Of a stretch of 64,000 nucleotides of DNA, positions 45,339 to 54,406 are shown in pieces; the first letter of the stretch is position 1, and each line of letters opens with the position of its first letter. This DNA comes from JALNZF01 sp964447405 (GTDB taxonomy: Bacteria; Nitrospirota; UBA9217). A model generated the notes under the pieces. That model did not search any database. It saw nothing but the letters and a program-made list of their open reading frames with translations, and was not told the DNA's origin. The position numbers and the translations under genes were made by a program. The stretch is from positions 558,001-622,000 of the forward strand of contig CAYUSP010000001.1 in NCBI GenBank assembly GCA_964447405.1, read 5' to 3'.

Positions 45339-46302
45339 TCCTGCCGCGATCGTTGCGGCGTTGAAACAATGCAACACCATCATCATATCAGCGCATAGGA
45401 ACCCGGATGGAGATGCACTTGGTTCGCAGCTTGCCCTGATGATTGCACTAGAAAGAATAGGCAAGACCGTGGTTGCACACAATCTTGATATTGTCCCTGA
45501 TATATATCGGTTTTTACCTCAGCATGGACGTATCGTAACCGGCAAGAACGTAACGGGACGTTTTGATGCCTGTGTTGTTGTTGATGCGGATCCGCCGAGA
45601 GCAGGGCTCTTTGACAAAAGTTATCCGGCTGATGTGCTAATTAATATCGATCACCATATCACAAATCCGCTGATGTGGCCGCTGACCTGGCTGGATCCCG
45701 ATGTATCCGCATGTGGAGAGATGATATATACGATTATCAAGGAACTCGGGGTGGCTATTGATCGTGAAATAGCACTCTGCCTCTATACTGCAATCTTCAC
45801 AGATACTGGCTCCTTCCGCTATTCGAATACGACTCCTCGGAGCATGCGCATAGCAGCGGAAATGATCGAAGCGGGAGCGGACCCATGGCTTGTCACTGAA
45901 AATGTATATGAATCATTTGCATACAAAAGGCTTAAACTTCTGGGCACGGTCCTTTCCGGAGTGGAAAAGAGCGCGGATGGGAGGATTGCCTGGGTCATCG
46001 TGACCAGAGAGCTGTTCCAACAGACCGGGACCACAGCGGAAGACACTGACAATTTTGTCAATTTTGTTCGATCTATCAAGGGTGTTGAAGTCGCCATATT
46101 TTTCAGACAAACCGATGTGGAAGAGTACAAAATCAGCATGCGATCAAAGGGGCGGGTGGACGTTTCAGGCCTTGCGCAGTTGTTGGGTGGCGGCGGGCAC
46201 AAGAATGCTGCCGGTGGCATCCAAACGGGGACGCTCGATGAAGTCAGGAATACGGTGCTGCGCGAGGTCGGTCGAACTGTCGCGGCACAGCTTGGCGGTT
46301 AA
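45331..46302 (+). CDS. nrnA: Bifunctional oligoribonuclease / PAP phosphatase NrnA-like (DHH-DHHA1)
   Basis: A 323-residue DHH phosphoesterase. The N-terminal metal site is SAHRNPDGDALGSQ, with VVDADPPR and the DHH motif in NIDHHITN (about 109). A C-terminal DHHA1 domain has GGGGHKNAAGG near residue 290. Family members degrade nanoRNA and 3'-phosphoadenosine-5'-phosphate. Two adjacent ATGs (45328 and 45331) are possible. It overlaps rbfA by 8 bp. The gene order rbfA-nrnA-truB is common. Confidence 0.93.
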   Translation: MSNPAAIVAALKQCNTIIISAHRNPDGDALGSQLALMIALERIGKTVVAHNLDIVPDIYRFLPQHGRIVTGKNVTGRFDACVVVDADPPRAGLFDKSYPADVLINIDHHITNPLMWPLTWLDPDVSACGEMIYTIIKELGVAIDREIALCLYTAIFTDTGSFRYSNTTPRSMRIAAEMIEAGADPWLVTENVYESFAYKRLKLLGTVLSGVEKSADGRIAWVIVTRELFQQTGTTAEDTDNFVNFVRSIKGVEVAIFFRQTDVEEYKISMRSKGRVDVSGLAQLLGGGGHKNAAGGIQTGTLDEVRNTVLREVGRTVAAQLGG

Positions 46303-46314
46303 GTACTGCTCTTC

Positions 46315-47208
46315 ATGAACGGTATCCTAACAATCAATAAACCTTCGGGGATTACCTCCCACGATGTTGTTGCCCGGGCACGGGGCATTTTGCATGAACG
46401 TCGCATCGGCCATACCGGCACTCTGGATCCGCTAGCAACAGGAGTACTCGTTCTTTGCGTGGGTAGTGCGACGCGTATTGCGCAATTTTTGGAGGCGGGT
46501 GAAAAAGAATACCGAGCAATCATGCGGCTCGGGGTGACCACGGATACACTGGATGCTCAGGGCAGCATTCTGCGGTCCGGGCACTATACTCCTCCTGATA
46601 GGCAAAGCATCATCGATGCAATGAAGGGTTTCATCGGGCCTATCATGCAGCGGCCACCGGCATATTCTGCAATAAAAGTAGCGGGAGTCCCTTCCTATAA
46701 ACTGGCGCGCAAGGGCAATGCCGTGGTCCTAGCACCCAGACGGGTTACCCTGTCCAGCGTTGAACTTACCGCATACGAAGATCCATATGTGCATTTCTCG
46801 GTAAGATGCTCCAAGGGCTTCTATATTAGAACTCTCTGCGCCGACCTCGGAGATGTTCTTGGAATGGGTGCACATCTCTCCAACCTCAAACGGACCCGAT
46901 CCGGCCGCTTCACCTTGCAGCAGGCTATTACGCTGGAACAACTGCATGATCTGGTCACGGACAATAGAGAAGGCACGGCAATTACGTCTATTGACGATGC
47001 GCTGGATGCCTTTCCAGCAGTACCGGTAAATGATGCTGATGCGATTCGCATTCAACATGGCAATCGGATTTCTCTATGCAATTCTAACACAGTACCGAAC
47101 CAATCGATTGTGAGGATCCACAACAACGCAGGTTCCCTCCTGGCTATTGGAAAGCTCGAGAGCGGATTGCTAAGCCCGGAGATAGTCTTTTCGGGATCGC
47201 ATGAATAA
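46315..47208 (+). CDS. truB: tRNA pseudouridine(55) synthase TruB
   Basis: A 297-residue enzyme forming Psi55 in tRNA. The catalytic Asp38 is in GHTGTLDPLATGVL. KPSGITSHDVV, RPPAYSAIKVAG and KGFYIRTLCADLG are the other family motifs. A PUA-like C-terminal region is present. The start lies 12 bp after nrnA without a clear ribosome binding site. Confidence 0.96.
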   Translation: MNGILTINKPSGITSHDVVARARGILHERRIGHTGTLDPLATGVLVLCVGSATRIAQFLEAGEKEYRAIMRLGVTTDTLDAQGSILRSGHYTPPDRQSIIDAMKGFIGPIMQRPPAYSAIKVAGVPSYKLARKGNAVVLAPRRVTLSSVELTAYEDPYVHFSVRCSKGFYIRTLCADLGDVLGMGAHLSNLKRTRSGRFTLQQAITLEQLHDLVTDNREGTAITSIDDALDAFPAVPVNDADAIRIQHGNRISLCNSNTVPNQSIVRIHNNAGSLLAIGKLESGLLSPEIVFSGSHE

Positions 47209-47213
47209 AGTCC

Positions 47214-47242
47214 TTTACAACGTGCTGTAAATATGATATTTT
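47214..47242 (+). promoter_or_regulatory. Sigma-70 promoter for rpsO-pnp
   Basis: TTTACA (47214-47219), a 17-bp spacer and TATTTT (47237-47242), about 48 bp before the rpsO ATG. Confidence 0.6.
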
Positions 47243-47289
47243 GTCTCGCTTTGTAATTAGTAATTGCTTAAAGAAAGGAGGGTGCGGTT

Positions 47290-47553
47290 ATGGATAAGGA
47301 TAAAAAGACGAACTTGATCAGCACATATCGCCGGCATGCATCAGATACCGGATCGCCGGAAGTGCAGATCGCGCTTTTGAGCGGACGCATCAGTCATCTG
47401 ACTGAGCATCTGCAGGCGCATAAGCATGACCATCATTCGAGAAGAGGCCTTCTCAATATGGTTGGTCAGCGTCGTCGCCATCTGGATTATCTCAAAAAGA
47501 ACGATCTGGACCGTTACCGTCAGGTCATAGACCAGCTCGGTATACGTAAATAG
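47290..47553 (+). CDS. rpsO: 30S ribosomal protein S15
   Basis: An 87-residue primary 16S rRNA-binding protein. Signatures: TGSPEVQIALLSGRISHLTE, HKHDHHSRRGLL and VGQRRRHLDYLKKND. AAAGGAGGGTG precedes the ATG. It is followed by pnp in the conserved rpsO-pnp order. Confidence 0.98.
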   Translation: MDKDKKTNLISTYRRHASDTGSPEVQIALLSGRISHLTEHLQAHKHDHHSRRGLLNMVGQRRRHLDYLKKNDLDRYRQVIDQLGIRK

Positions 47554-47585
47554 CATTACGAACGTAATGGGAAGAGTGAGGTTCC

Positions 47586-49682
47586 ATGGTAACAACGGTT
47601 GAAACAGACATTGGTGGTAAGCGATTAATCCTGGAAACGGGTTTGATGGCTAAACAGGCGGGCGGCGCAGTAGTTGCCAGATATGGTGATACTGTGGTCC
47701 TGGCAACAGCGGTTGCTTCGAAGGTCGAGCGGGAAAATGTTGATTTTCTCCCATTGACCGTGGACTATCAGGAGAAAACTTACGCTGCCGGCAAAATTCC
47801 GGGCGGTTTTTTCAAACGCGAGGGGAGGCAGAGTGAAAAGGAGATTCTGACATCGCGTCTCATTGACCGACCAATTCGGCCGCTTTTCCCTGATGGTTAT
47901 TATTATGACACACAGATCATCGCGAACGTGCTTTCGATTGGCGACGAGAGCTCCATGGACCTCCTAGGCATGATTGCTTCTTCGGCTGCTCTCGCAATAT
48001 CCGATATCCCATTCAGGGGACCCATCGGTGCGGTTCGGGTCGGGTTGGTTGACGGCAAGTTTATCATTAATCCCGGCCAGAAGGAACTTGCGGACACACG
48101 CCTCAACCTGGTAGTGGCAGGCACCGCAGATGCGATCATGATGGTGGAAGGCGGGGCAAGCGAACTGACCGAGGAGCAGATGCTTGAAGCTCTCGATACT
48201 GCCCACAGGGAGATAAAGAAAATCGTTGCGTTTCAGAACGAACTTGTCTCAAAAGTGGGGAAACCAAAGCGTTCTGTCAAGACCGTGGAAATCGACAAGG
48301 ACCTTGCGCGAGAAGTTTCCGAATTGGCCATGGGTCAGCTCAAAACCGCCATCGTCATTCCAAACAAGATGGAACGCCAGAAGACACTTGATGTCCTGCT
48401 TGATGAGATAAAGCAGAAATTGAAAAAAGAAGGCGACCTCACTAGAAACAAACAGATATCCGCGATATTCCTTGAACTGGAAAAGGATGAGGTAAGAAAA
48501 ATCATTCTCGAGAAAAACGTTCGCGCCGACGGAAGAAAACCGGATCAGATCCGGCCGATTAGCTCGGTTGTCGGCATGCTCCCGAGGACGCATGGTTCTG
48601 CACTTTTCACGAGAGGTGAGACTCAGGCACTGGTCGTAATCACCCTCGGGACATCCGAAGACGAACAGCGTATTGACTCCCTGGAAGGTGAATACTTCAA
48701 GACCTTCATGCTCCATTACAACTTTCCACCGTTCAGTGTGGGCGAGACCAAACCCTTACGGGGGCCTGGCAGGAGGGAAGTTGGTCACGGCGCGCTTGCG
48801 GAACGTGCGCTCAAGGCAGTCGTCCCTACCAAACTGGAGTTCCCATATACGATAAGAATCGTGTCTGACATCCTTGAATCCAATGGATCCTCTTCCATGG
48901 CCACGGTTTGTGGAGGGACCCTGGCGCTCATGGACGCCGGTGTGCCGATCAAGGCACCTGTTGCAGGTATAGCCATGGGCCTCGTCAAGGAAGGCGACAA
49001 GGTGATTGTGCTTTCTGATATTCTGGGACTTGAGGATCACTTGGGGGATATGGATTTCAAGGTCACCGGAACGAGCACGGGGATTACCGCGCTTCAGATG
49101 GATATGAAGATCGAAGGCATCACGATCGAAGTCATGCGTACGGCTCTTCAGCAGGCAAAAGAGGGGAGGCTGCACATCCTCGGCAAAATGCTTGAAACAC
49201 TTTCAACACCAAGGAAGGAATTAAATCCTTTCGCTCCACGTATCATCACAATGCAGATCAATCCTGATAAGATTAAGGACGTAATCGGGAGCGGAGGCAA
49301 AGTAATCCGCAGCATCGTGGAACAGACAGGTGCGAAAATAGATATCGAAGATAGCGGGATCATCAACATTGCTTCGACGGACGAGGCAGCAGCCAATAAA
49401 GCCAAGGAGATTATCCGCGGTATTGTACAGGACGCCGAAGTCGGCAAACTGTACATGGGCAAGGTAAGAAAGATCATGGACTTTGGAGCATTCGTGGAGA
49501 TATTCCCCGGTACTGATGGACTTCTCCATATATCGCAGATATCCGACCAGCGTATCGAAAAAGTGACCGACGAACTCAAAGAAGGAGACGAGGTTCTCGT
49601 TAAAGTACTTGAGATTGACCGGCAGGGGAAAATACGATTATCGCGAAAAGAGGCAATGCGCGATAAAAGCCATGATAAATAA
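47586..49682 (+). CDS. pnp: Polyribonucleotide nucleotidyltransferase (PNPase)
   Basis: A 698-residue phosphorolytic 3'-5' exoribonuclease. Two RNase PH-like domains (about 10-215 and 310-540), joined by the helical linker (about 240-300), then KH (about 550-610, GSGGKVIRSIVEQTG) and S1 (about 620-690, GKVRKIMDFGAFVEIFPG). Key elements FFKREGR and RTHGSALFTRGETQAL are present. GTGAGG precedes the ATG. Ends at a strong terminator. Confidence 0.98.
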   Translation: MVTTVETDIGGKRLILETGLMAKQAGGAVVARYGDTVVLATAVASKVERENVDFLPLTVDYQEKTYAAGKIPGGFFKREGRQSEKEILTSRLIDRPIRPLFPDGYYYDTQIIANVLSIGDESSMDLLGMIASSAALAISDIPFRGPIGAVRVGLVDGKFIINPGQKELADTRLNLVVAGTADAIMMVEGGASELTEEQMLEALDTAHREIKKIVAFQNELVSKVGKPKRSVKTVEIDKDLAREVSELAMGQLKTAIVIPNKMERQKTLDVLLDEIKQKLKKEGDLTRNKQISAIFLELEKDEVRKIILEKNVRADGRKPDQIRPISSVVGMLPRTHGSALFTRGETQALVVITLGTSEDEQRIDSLEGEYFKTFMLHYNFPPFSVGETKPLRGPGRREVGHGALAERALKAVVPTKLEFPYTIRIVSDILESNGSSSMATVCGGTLALMDAGVPIKAPVAGIAMGLVKEGDKVIVLSDILGLEDHLGDMDFKVTGTSTGITALQMDMKIEGITIEVMRTALQQAKEGRLHILGKMLETLSTPRKELNPFAPRIITMQINPDKIKDVIGSGGKVIRSIVEQTGAKIDIEDSGIINIASTDEAAANKAKEIIRGIVQDAEVGKLYMGKVRKIMDFGAFVEIFPGTDGLLHISQISDQRIEKVTDELKEGDEVLVKVLEIDRQGKIRLSRKEAMRDKSHDK

Positions 49683-49721
49683 TTGTGACTAATGGTCAAC
49701 TAAACCTTTAGAAATACATTC

Positions 49722-49763
49722 AAGGAAATAGGAACGCATTAATATGCCCTATTTCCTTTTTTT
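49722..49763 (+). terminator. Rho-independent terminator after pnp
   Basis: A perfect 11-bp stem AAGGAAATAGG (49722-49732) / CCTATTTCCTT (49748-49758) with a 15-nt loop and a T-run. It closes the rpsO-pnp unit. Confidence 0.88.
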
Positions 49764-49790
49764 ATATATTTACATAAATATGGGGGGCCT

Positions 49791-51047
49791 GTGCGGAAGT
49801 ATGATATTGCGATTGTAGGCGCGGGGCTGGGAGGTCTTGCTGTTGCGGCGCTGTTTTCCGAAAAGAAAAAGCGCATCATACTGCTGGAAAGCAGACCCTC
49901 ACTGAAAAATTCAGTCGGCGAATATGAATCCGGCGGATTTTCGTTTTCCCCGACGCCGTCGCTATCGTATGGATTTGAATCGGGCGGGATTTTCCAGGAA
50001 ATCACTTCAATTTTAGGGCTGCCGCATAAAGCATTTTATCAATCTCCGTGCTATCAGGTAGCTCTTCCTGATAAGAGGATCACGGTTTATCCGGATTGGA
50101 ATGCCACTCTCGAGGAACTCCGGAGAGAATTCCCAAGGGAAATTGATCTTGTCGCAAAATTCTACCGTTCGCTCCACAAAGAATCGCAGCGAATTGCCAA
50201 AAGCCGCGTTGCAGCGTATATTGCCCGCTTTAGAAGCGCGGCTGGTTTTATAGGTTCCTACCGGTTCAGCAGGGAATTTAACGCCTTCCTGGAACTGCAG
50301 TCCATGTTCTTTTTTCGGGCCGCGATCAGAGAACTATCTTTCAATTCTCTGGTAACGATTTGCACAACATCCCCACAGCGGGTGACGGGAGGTTTTACTC
50401 GATTCGCTGAACAATTGCACCAGGTTATTCAGAAACACGGCAATGAGGTAAGATTCAATGAGCAGCATCCTGAACTGATATTCAAAGGAAGAAAGGTCAC
50501 GGGAATAAGAACCGGCAATAGTACCATTGAATCGGACATCACACTGGTGAATTCAATGGGATCACCAAAGCCGGTGGTTTTGTTTCTTGGTGTTAAGAGT
50601 GGAGTTCATCCTGTTGGCATGTGCGGAAATGTTCTTGTTTTGCCGGATTATTCTCAACCGGGATTACATTACTCCCTTTCCCTCGCGGATCATTCCGAAT
50701 CAGCGGCACCGGTAGGGATGAGTGCATTGACGATCTCATTTTGCACGACTAGGCAGGGAAAGAATGAACAAGTGCAATTTGGACAGCACTTGGAATTGGT
50801 GAATAGGATTATACCATTTCTTAATAATAATATTGTTTTGAACGAAAAACAGCATGACCACGAGGCATATGGTGAATCAACAGGAAAGATGATAGCAAAC
50901 GTTGAATTCAAACAGTATGTGTCATCTCAGGGGACGCCACTGTTGTTCAAAGGATTTAAAAGGCGTCTTTATCTCTTGCGAAACGAACCGCAGTTTCCAT
51001 TGCTCGAAGTCTTGGCAGCCAGAAAGTTTATGAAGAAAATAGCTTGA
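49791..51047 (+). CDS. FAD-dependent oxidoreductase (phytoene-desaturase/amine-oxidase-like)
   Basis: A 418-residue protein with an N-terminal dinucleotide-binding loop DIAIVGAGLGGLAVAAL and a following glutamate (LLES) typical of FAD-binding Rossmann folds. The broad architecture resembles phytoene desaturase or NAD(P)-binding amine oxidase-type proteins, with GGFTRFAEQLHQVI matching the region where such proteins test for substrate channel closure. There is no adjacent isoprenoid gene, so the substrate is unknown. The start is a GTG at 49791 behind a G-run. Separate transcription is expected after the pnp terminator, though no clear promoter was found in the 27 bp between. Confidence 0.7.
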   Translation: MRKYDIAIVGAGLGGLAVAALFSEKKKRIILLESRPSLKNSVGEYESGGFSFSPTPSLSYGFESGGIFQEITSILGLPHKAFYQSPCYQVALPDKRITVYPDWNATLEELRREFPREIDLVAKFYRSLHKESQRIAKSRVAAYIARFRSAAGFIGSYRFSREFNAFLELQSMFFFRAAIRELSFNSLVTICTTSPQRVTGGFTRFAEQLHQVIQKHGNEVRFNEQHPELIFKGRKVTGIRTGNSTIESDITLVNSMGSPKPVVLFLGVKSGVHPVGMCGNVLVLPDYSQPGLHYSLSLADHSESAAPVGMSALTISFCTTRQGKNEQVQFGQHLELVNRIIPFLNNNIVLNEKQHDHEAYGESTGKMIANVEFKQYVSSQGTPLLFKGFKRRLYLLRNEPQFPLLEVLAARKFMKKIA

Positions 51048-51132
51048 GGAAACGGTTGGACACTGTCAATTAATTACCCTGGAGCAACCGAACGGTCAAG
51101 GTTAGCTAGATTCCAATCCACAATAAGAGCCA

Positions 51133-53574
51133 TTAGACCTTTGCCAGCAAGGTGGATTCTTCTTCCTGAAATTCTGCAGAACCATTCTTCAAGGTAACTA
51201 AAATCTTGTGAGCATCTCTGAACCTGCCTCGAAGAATATCCTCTGAAAGAGGGTCTGCAATATATTTCTGTATGGCACGACGCATCGGTCTGGCGCCATA
51301 TGTCGGTTGATAGTTCTCTTGGATGATCCACTCCTTGACATCCTGCGATACTTCTATGTAAATACTGCGGTCCACCATCATCTGATTGTTAAATTCTATG
51401 ATCAGCATATCGACAATCTGAAGTAAATGTTCATTGGAGAGAGGATGGAAAACGACTACTTCATCTATGCGGTTAAGAAACTCAGGATTAAATGATCGCT
51501 TGAGTTCTGCAGTAACATTGTCCTTCATTTTTTCATACTGAGTTTTAGAACTCGCCTGTTGGAATCCGAGAGTGGTATCTTTATCGATCATCCTGGCTCC
51601 AAGGTTGGATGTCATTATGATGATCGTGTTCCGGAAATCGACCTTGCGGCCGAAACTATCGGTCATATATCCGTCATCAAGAACCTGCAGAAGCATATTG
51701 AAAATATCCGGGTGCGCCTTCTCTATCTCATCAAATAGTACGACCGAATACGGCCGACGTCTGATCTTTTCAGTTAATTGTCCTCCATCATCATACCCTA
51801 CATATCCTGGAGGGGATCCGACAAGGCGGGAGGAACTGAATTTTTCCATGTATTCAGACATGTCGACACGGATCAGAGCGTCTTCGCTATCAAACAAAAA
51901 CAGGGCAAGCGAGCGTGCGAGTTCAGTTTTACCTACTCCAGTCGGGCCCAGGAATATGAATGATCCAATAGGCTGCTTGCGCGATTTGAGGCCGACCCTA
52001 GAGCGCCGAATGGCCCGTGACACGGCTTCGATGGCAACATTCTGACCAACGATCCTTTTATGCAGTTCATCCTCCATCCTGAGAAGACGCGATGCTTCCT
52101 TTTCTTCCAGTCGGGACAAGGGGATTCCGGTTATGTTGGATACGACCATCGCGATATCTTCCTCGCCGACGGTGGGGACATTCTTTTCCTGCGTATCCTT
52201 CCAGTCTTTGTGAATCGAATCCAGCGATTCCCGAAGCCGATCTTCCTCCTCATGGATGGTTTCCACGCGAACGTAATCCTTGATTCGTGAAAAAAGATTC
52301 TTTTCCTGTTCGAGTTTTTTCAACTTCTTTTCAATAACCTTCATCTCAGCAGGATAAGTATACCGATTCAGCTTTGCCTTAGCACCAGCCTCATCGATCA
52401 CATCGATGGCTTTGTCCGGAAGGAATCGATCCGTAATATACCGGTCGGAGAGGCGGGCAGCGGAAACCACAGCCTCATCCGTGATCTTGATCTTGTGGTG
52501 CGTCTCGTATTTCTGACGAAGCCCTTTTATGATGTTGATCGTTTCTTCAAGACTGGGTGGCTGCACATAGATTGTCTGAAAACGACGCTTTAACGCGCCA
52601 TCTTTTTCAATGTGTTTCCGGAACTCATCGAGCGTAGTGGCACCGATGCATTGAATTTCACCGCGGGCAAGGGCGGGTTTGAGCATGCTGGAAGCATCTA
52701 TTGACCCCTCCGCGGCACCGGCACCCACAAGTGTATGCAGTTCATCAATAAAAAGGATGATATTGTCCGCCTGAACGATCTCTTTCATGACGATTTTCAG
52801 GCGCTCCTCGAATTGACCTCTGTATTTCGTGCCGGCGATGAGAGCGCCAAGATCGAGAGATACCACGCGACGGTTCAGAATATTCTCGGGAACCTCGGCG
52901 TTAATGATTCTTTGCGCGAGGCCTTCCACGATTGCGGTTTTTCCGATGCCGGGTTCTCCAATAATCACCGGATTGTTTTTTGTCCGGCGCGATAGGATTT
53001 GAAGAACCCGGTCGATCTCCTGGTCCCGGCCTATGACCGGATCAAGCTTTCCTGACTTCGCCAACTGGGTAAGGTCCCTGCTGAATTCATCGAGAGCAGG
53101 CGTGGGGCTTTTCTTGGCACTTACCTGCGTCGCAGCGCGTCGTAGATAGTTGATAACCAACTGGCGGGATCCAAGAAGATTAACGCCGAAACTGCGAAGT
53201 ATCTTGCCGCCAATTCCTTCCTCTTCGCGGATAAGACCCAAAAGAAGATGTTCGCTTCCAATATAGTTATGGCCGAGGAGGCGTGCTTCTTCGACTGCAT
53301 ATTCAAGAACTTTTTTCGCGCGGGGCGTGAAGGGGATATCGCCGAACGTCAGAGTATTCCCGCTGGACGGCAGGTTGCGTTCAACTTCCATTCGAATCTG
53401 GTCAACGTCTATGCCCATTTTTCTGAGAACAGCAACGGGAATACCATCCTCTTCACGAAGGGTCCCGAGAAGGATATGCTCGGTGCCCAGATAGTCGTTC
53501 TGCAAACGCTCCGCTTCTTCCCGAGCATAAACGATTACTTTTCGGCCTCGTTCTGTGAATTTTTCGAACATCAT
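51133..53574 (-). CDS. clpC: ATP-dependent Clp protease ATP-binding subunit ClpC
   Basis: An 813-residue Hsp100 unfoldase working with ClpP. Two Clp_N repeats (about 5-145, with LGTEHILLGTLREEDG and GSEHLLLGLIREEEG) start the protein. AAA-1 has GEPGIGKTAIVEGLAQ (about 205), then a UVR-like middle coiled coil (about 395-460), then AAA-2 with GPTGVGKTELARSL (about 545) and the ClpB D2-small C-terminal domain. The start ATG at 53574 (a second ATG follows at 53571) is preceded by AGGCGG. The upstream open frame to 53637 is not coding. Has its own promoter. Confidence 0.95.
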   Translation of the reverse strand: MMFEKFTERGRKVIVYAREEAERLQNDYLGTEHILLGTLREEDGIPVAVLRKMGIDVDQIRMEVERNLPSSGNTLTFGDIPFTPRAKKVLEYAVEEARLLGHNYIGSEHLLLGLIREEEGIGGKILRSFGVNLLGSRQLVINYLRRAATQVSAKKSPTPALDEFSRDLTQLAKSGKLDPVIGRDQEIDRVLQILSRRTKNNPVIIGEPGIGKTAIVEGLAQRIINAEVPENILNRRVVSLDLGALIAGTKYRGQFEERLKIVMKEIVQADNIILFIDELHTLVGAGAAEGSIDASSMLKPALARGEIQCIGATTLDEFRKHIEKDGALKRRFQTIYVQPPSLEETINIIKGLRQKYETHHKIKITDEAVVSAARLSDRYITDRFLPDKAIDVIDEAGAKAKLNRYTYPAEMKVIEKKLKKLEQEKNLFSRIKDYVRVETIHEEEDRLRESLDSIHKDWKDTQEKNVPTVGEEDIAMVVSNITGIPLSRLEEKEASRLLRMEDELHKRIVGQNVAIEAVSRAIRRSRVGLKSRKQPIGSFIFLGPTGVGKTELARSLALFLFDSEDALIRVDMSEYMEKFSSSRLVGSPPGYVGYDDGGQLTEKIRRRPYSVVLFDEIEKAHPDIFNMLLQVLDDGYMTDSFGRKVDFRNTIIIMTSNLGARMIDKDTTLGFQQASSKTQYEKMKDNVTAELKRSFNPEFLNRIDEVVVFHPLSNEHLLQIVDMLIIEFNNQMMVDRSIYIEVSQDVKEWIIQENYQPTYGARPMRRAIQKYIADPLSEDILRGRFRDAHKILVTLKNGSAEFQEEESTLLAKV

Positions 53575-53621
53575 AATAAGATAACCGCCTTCACTATCAT
53601 GAATTCCGCTTACTTGTTTAA

Positions 53622-53651
53622 AATATACTCCAATCAATACGTCAAAGTCAA
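53622..53651 (-). promoter_or_regulatory. Sigma-70 promoter for clpC
   Basis: Minus strand: TTGACT (53646-53651), an 18-bp spacer and TATATT (53622-53627), giving a leader of about 40 nt. No CtsR-like heptad repeats were seen. Confidence 0.75.
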
Positions 53652-53817
53652 GAGCACAATTGTGCGTGATGCGTCTTCAATCCCAGTGAAATCGCGGGAG
53701 ACCTCTGTTCCTGCAGTGAACTAGACAGTAGTCCAGAGAGCACTGAGCGGACGCTCAATTGTTGGCGGTAATAAGCCGTTAACGTGAATAATCAAATTAA
53801 GCTGATGTGTTTTTTGT

Positions 53818-53846
53818 TTGACTTTATCGCTGCTACATAGTAGTTT
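53818..53846 (+). promoter_or_regulatory. Promoter candidate for the N-acetylglutamate synthase gene
   Basis: TTGACT (53818-53823), a 17-bp spacer and a weak TAGTTT (53841-53846). The predicted start of transcription (about 53853) coincides with the ATG at 53852. Confidence 0.4.
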
Positions 53847-53851
53847 TTACC

Positions 53852-54304
53852 ATGATACGAAAGGCCAAGTTGTCGGATATTACTTCTATACAGCGGATGG
53901 TAAATCAATACGCAGGTTCCGGGCAGATGCTTCCGCGCTCACTGAATGAACTATATGAGCATCTGCGCGATTTTCATGTTGATGAGGAGGAAGGGTCACT
54001 GATCGGTGTCTGCGCTCTTCATATCAGTTGGGATGGCATTGCTGAGATCCGGTCTCTTGCCGTCAGGCAGGATCGGAGCAAGAAAGGCATAGGTTCCCGA
54101 CTCGTGCAGAAATGTTTGAATGAAGCCTCGGAACTGGGGATAAGCCGGGTGTTTGTGTTGACCTATCAGCCTCTTTTCTTTAAAAAACTGGGGTTCTCCG
54201 ACATTGACAAAAAAGAGCTTCCTCATAAGATTTGGACCGACTGCCTTAACTGCATCAAGTTTCCCAACTGTGATGAATCCGCGCTGATCATATCCATTGT
54301 CTAA
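53852..54304 (+). CDS. argA: N-acetylglutamate synthase, short GNAT form
   Basis: A 150-residue GNAT acetyltransferase resembling the stand-alone ArgA-type synthases of arginine biosynthesis. The acetyl-CoA loop region is EIRSLAVRQDRSKKGIGSRL (about 68-87), followed by VLTYQPLFFKKLGF and a C-terminal CIKFPNCDESAL region typical of this subgroup. No other arginine gene is nearby. No ribosome binding site is visible before the ATG. Confidence 0.8.
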   Translation: MIRKAKLSDITSIQRMVNQYAGSGQMLPRSLNELYEHLRDFHVDEEEGSLIGVCALHISWDGIAEIRSLAVRQDRSKKGIGSRLVQKCLNEASELGISRVFVLTYQPLFFKKLGFSDIDKKELPHKIWTDCLNCIKFPNCDESALIISIV

Positions 54305-54406
54305 TCCCCGCACCTGTAATTCGGCATTTGGCGTTCATATTGCATTAATCTTAAAGGCTGTATGTTCTATGAGATCTTCTTTCCAATATTACCATGAGTT
54401 GACTAT

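Noticed and set aside
49791..51047. Assignment of the FAD oxidoreductase as phytoene desaturase
   Set aside because: Only the dinucleotide fold and general layout match; there are no neighbouring carotenoid genes, so a specific substrate is not claimed.
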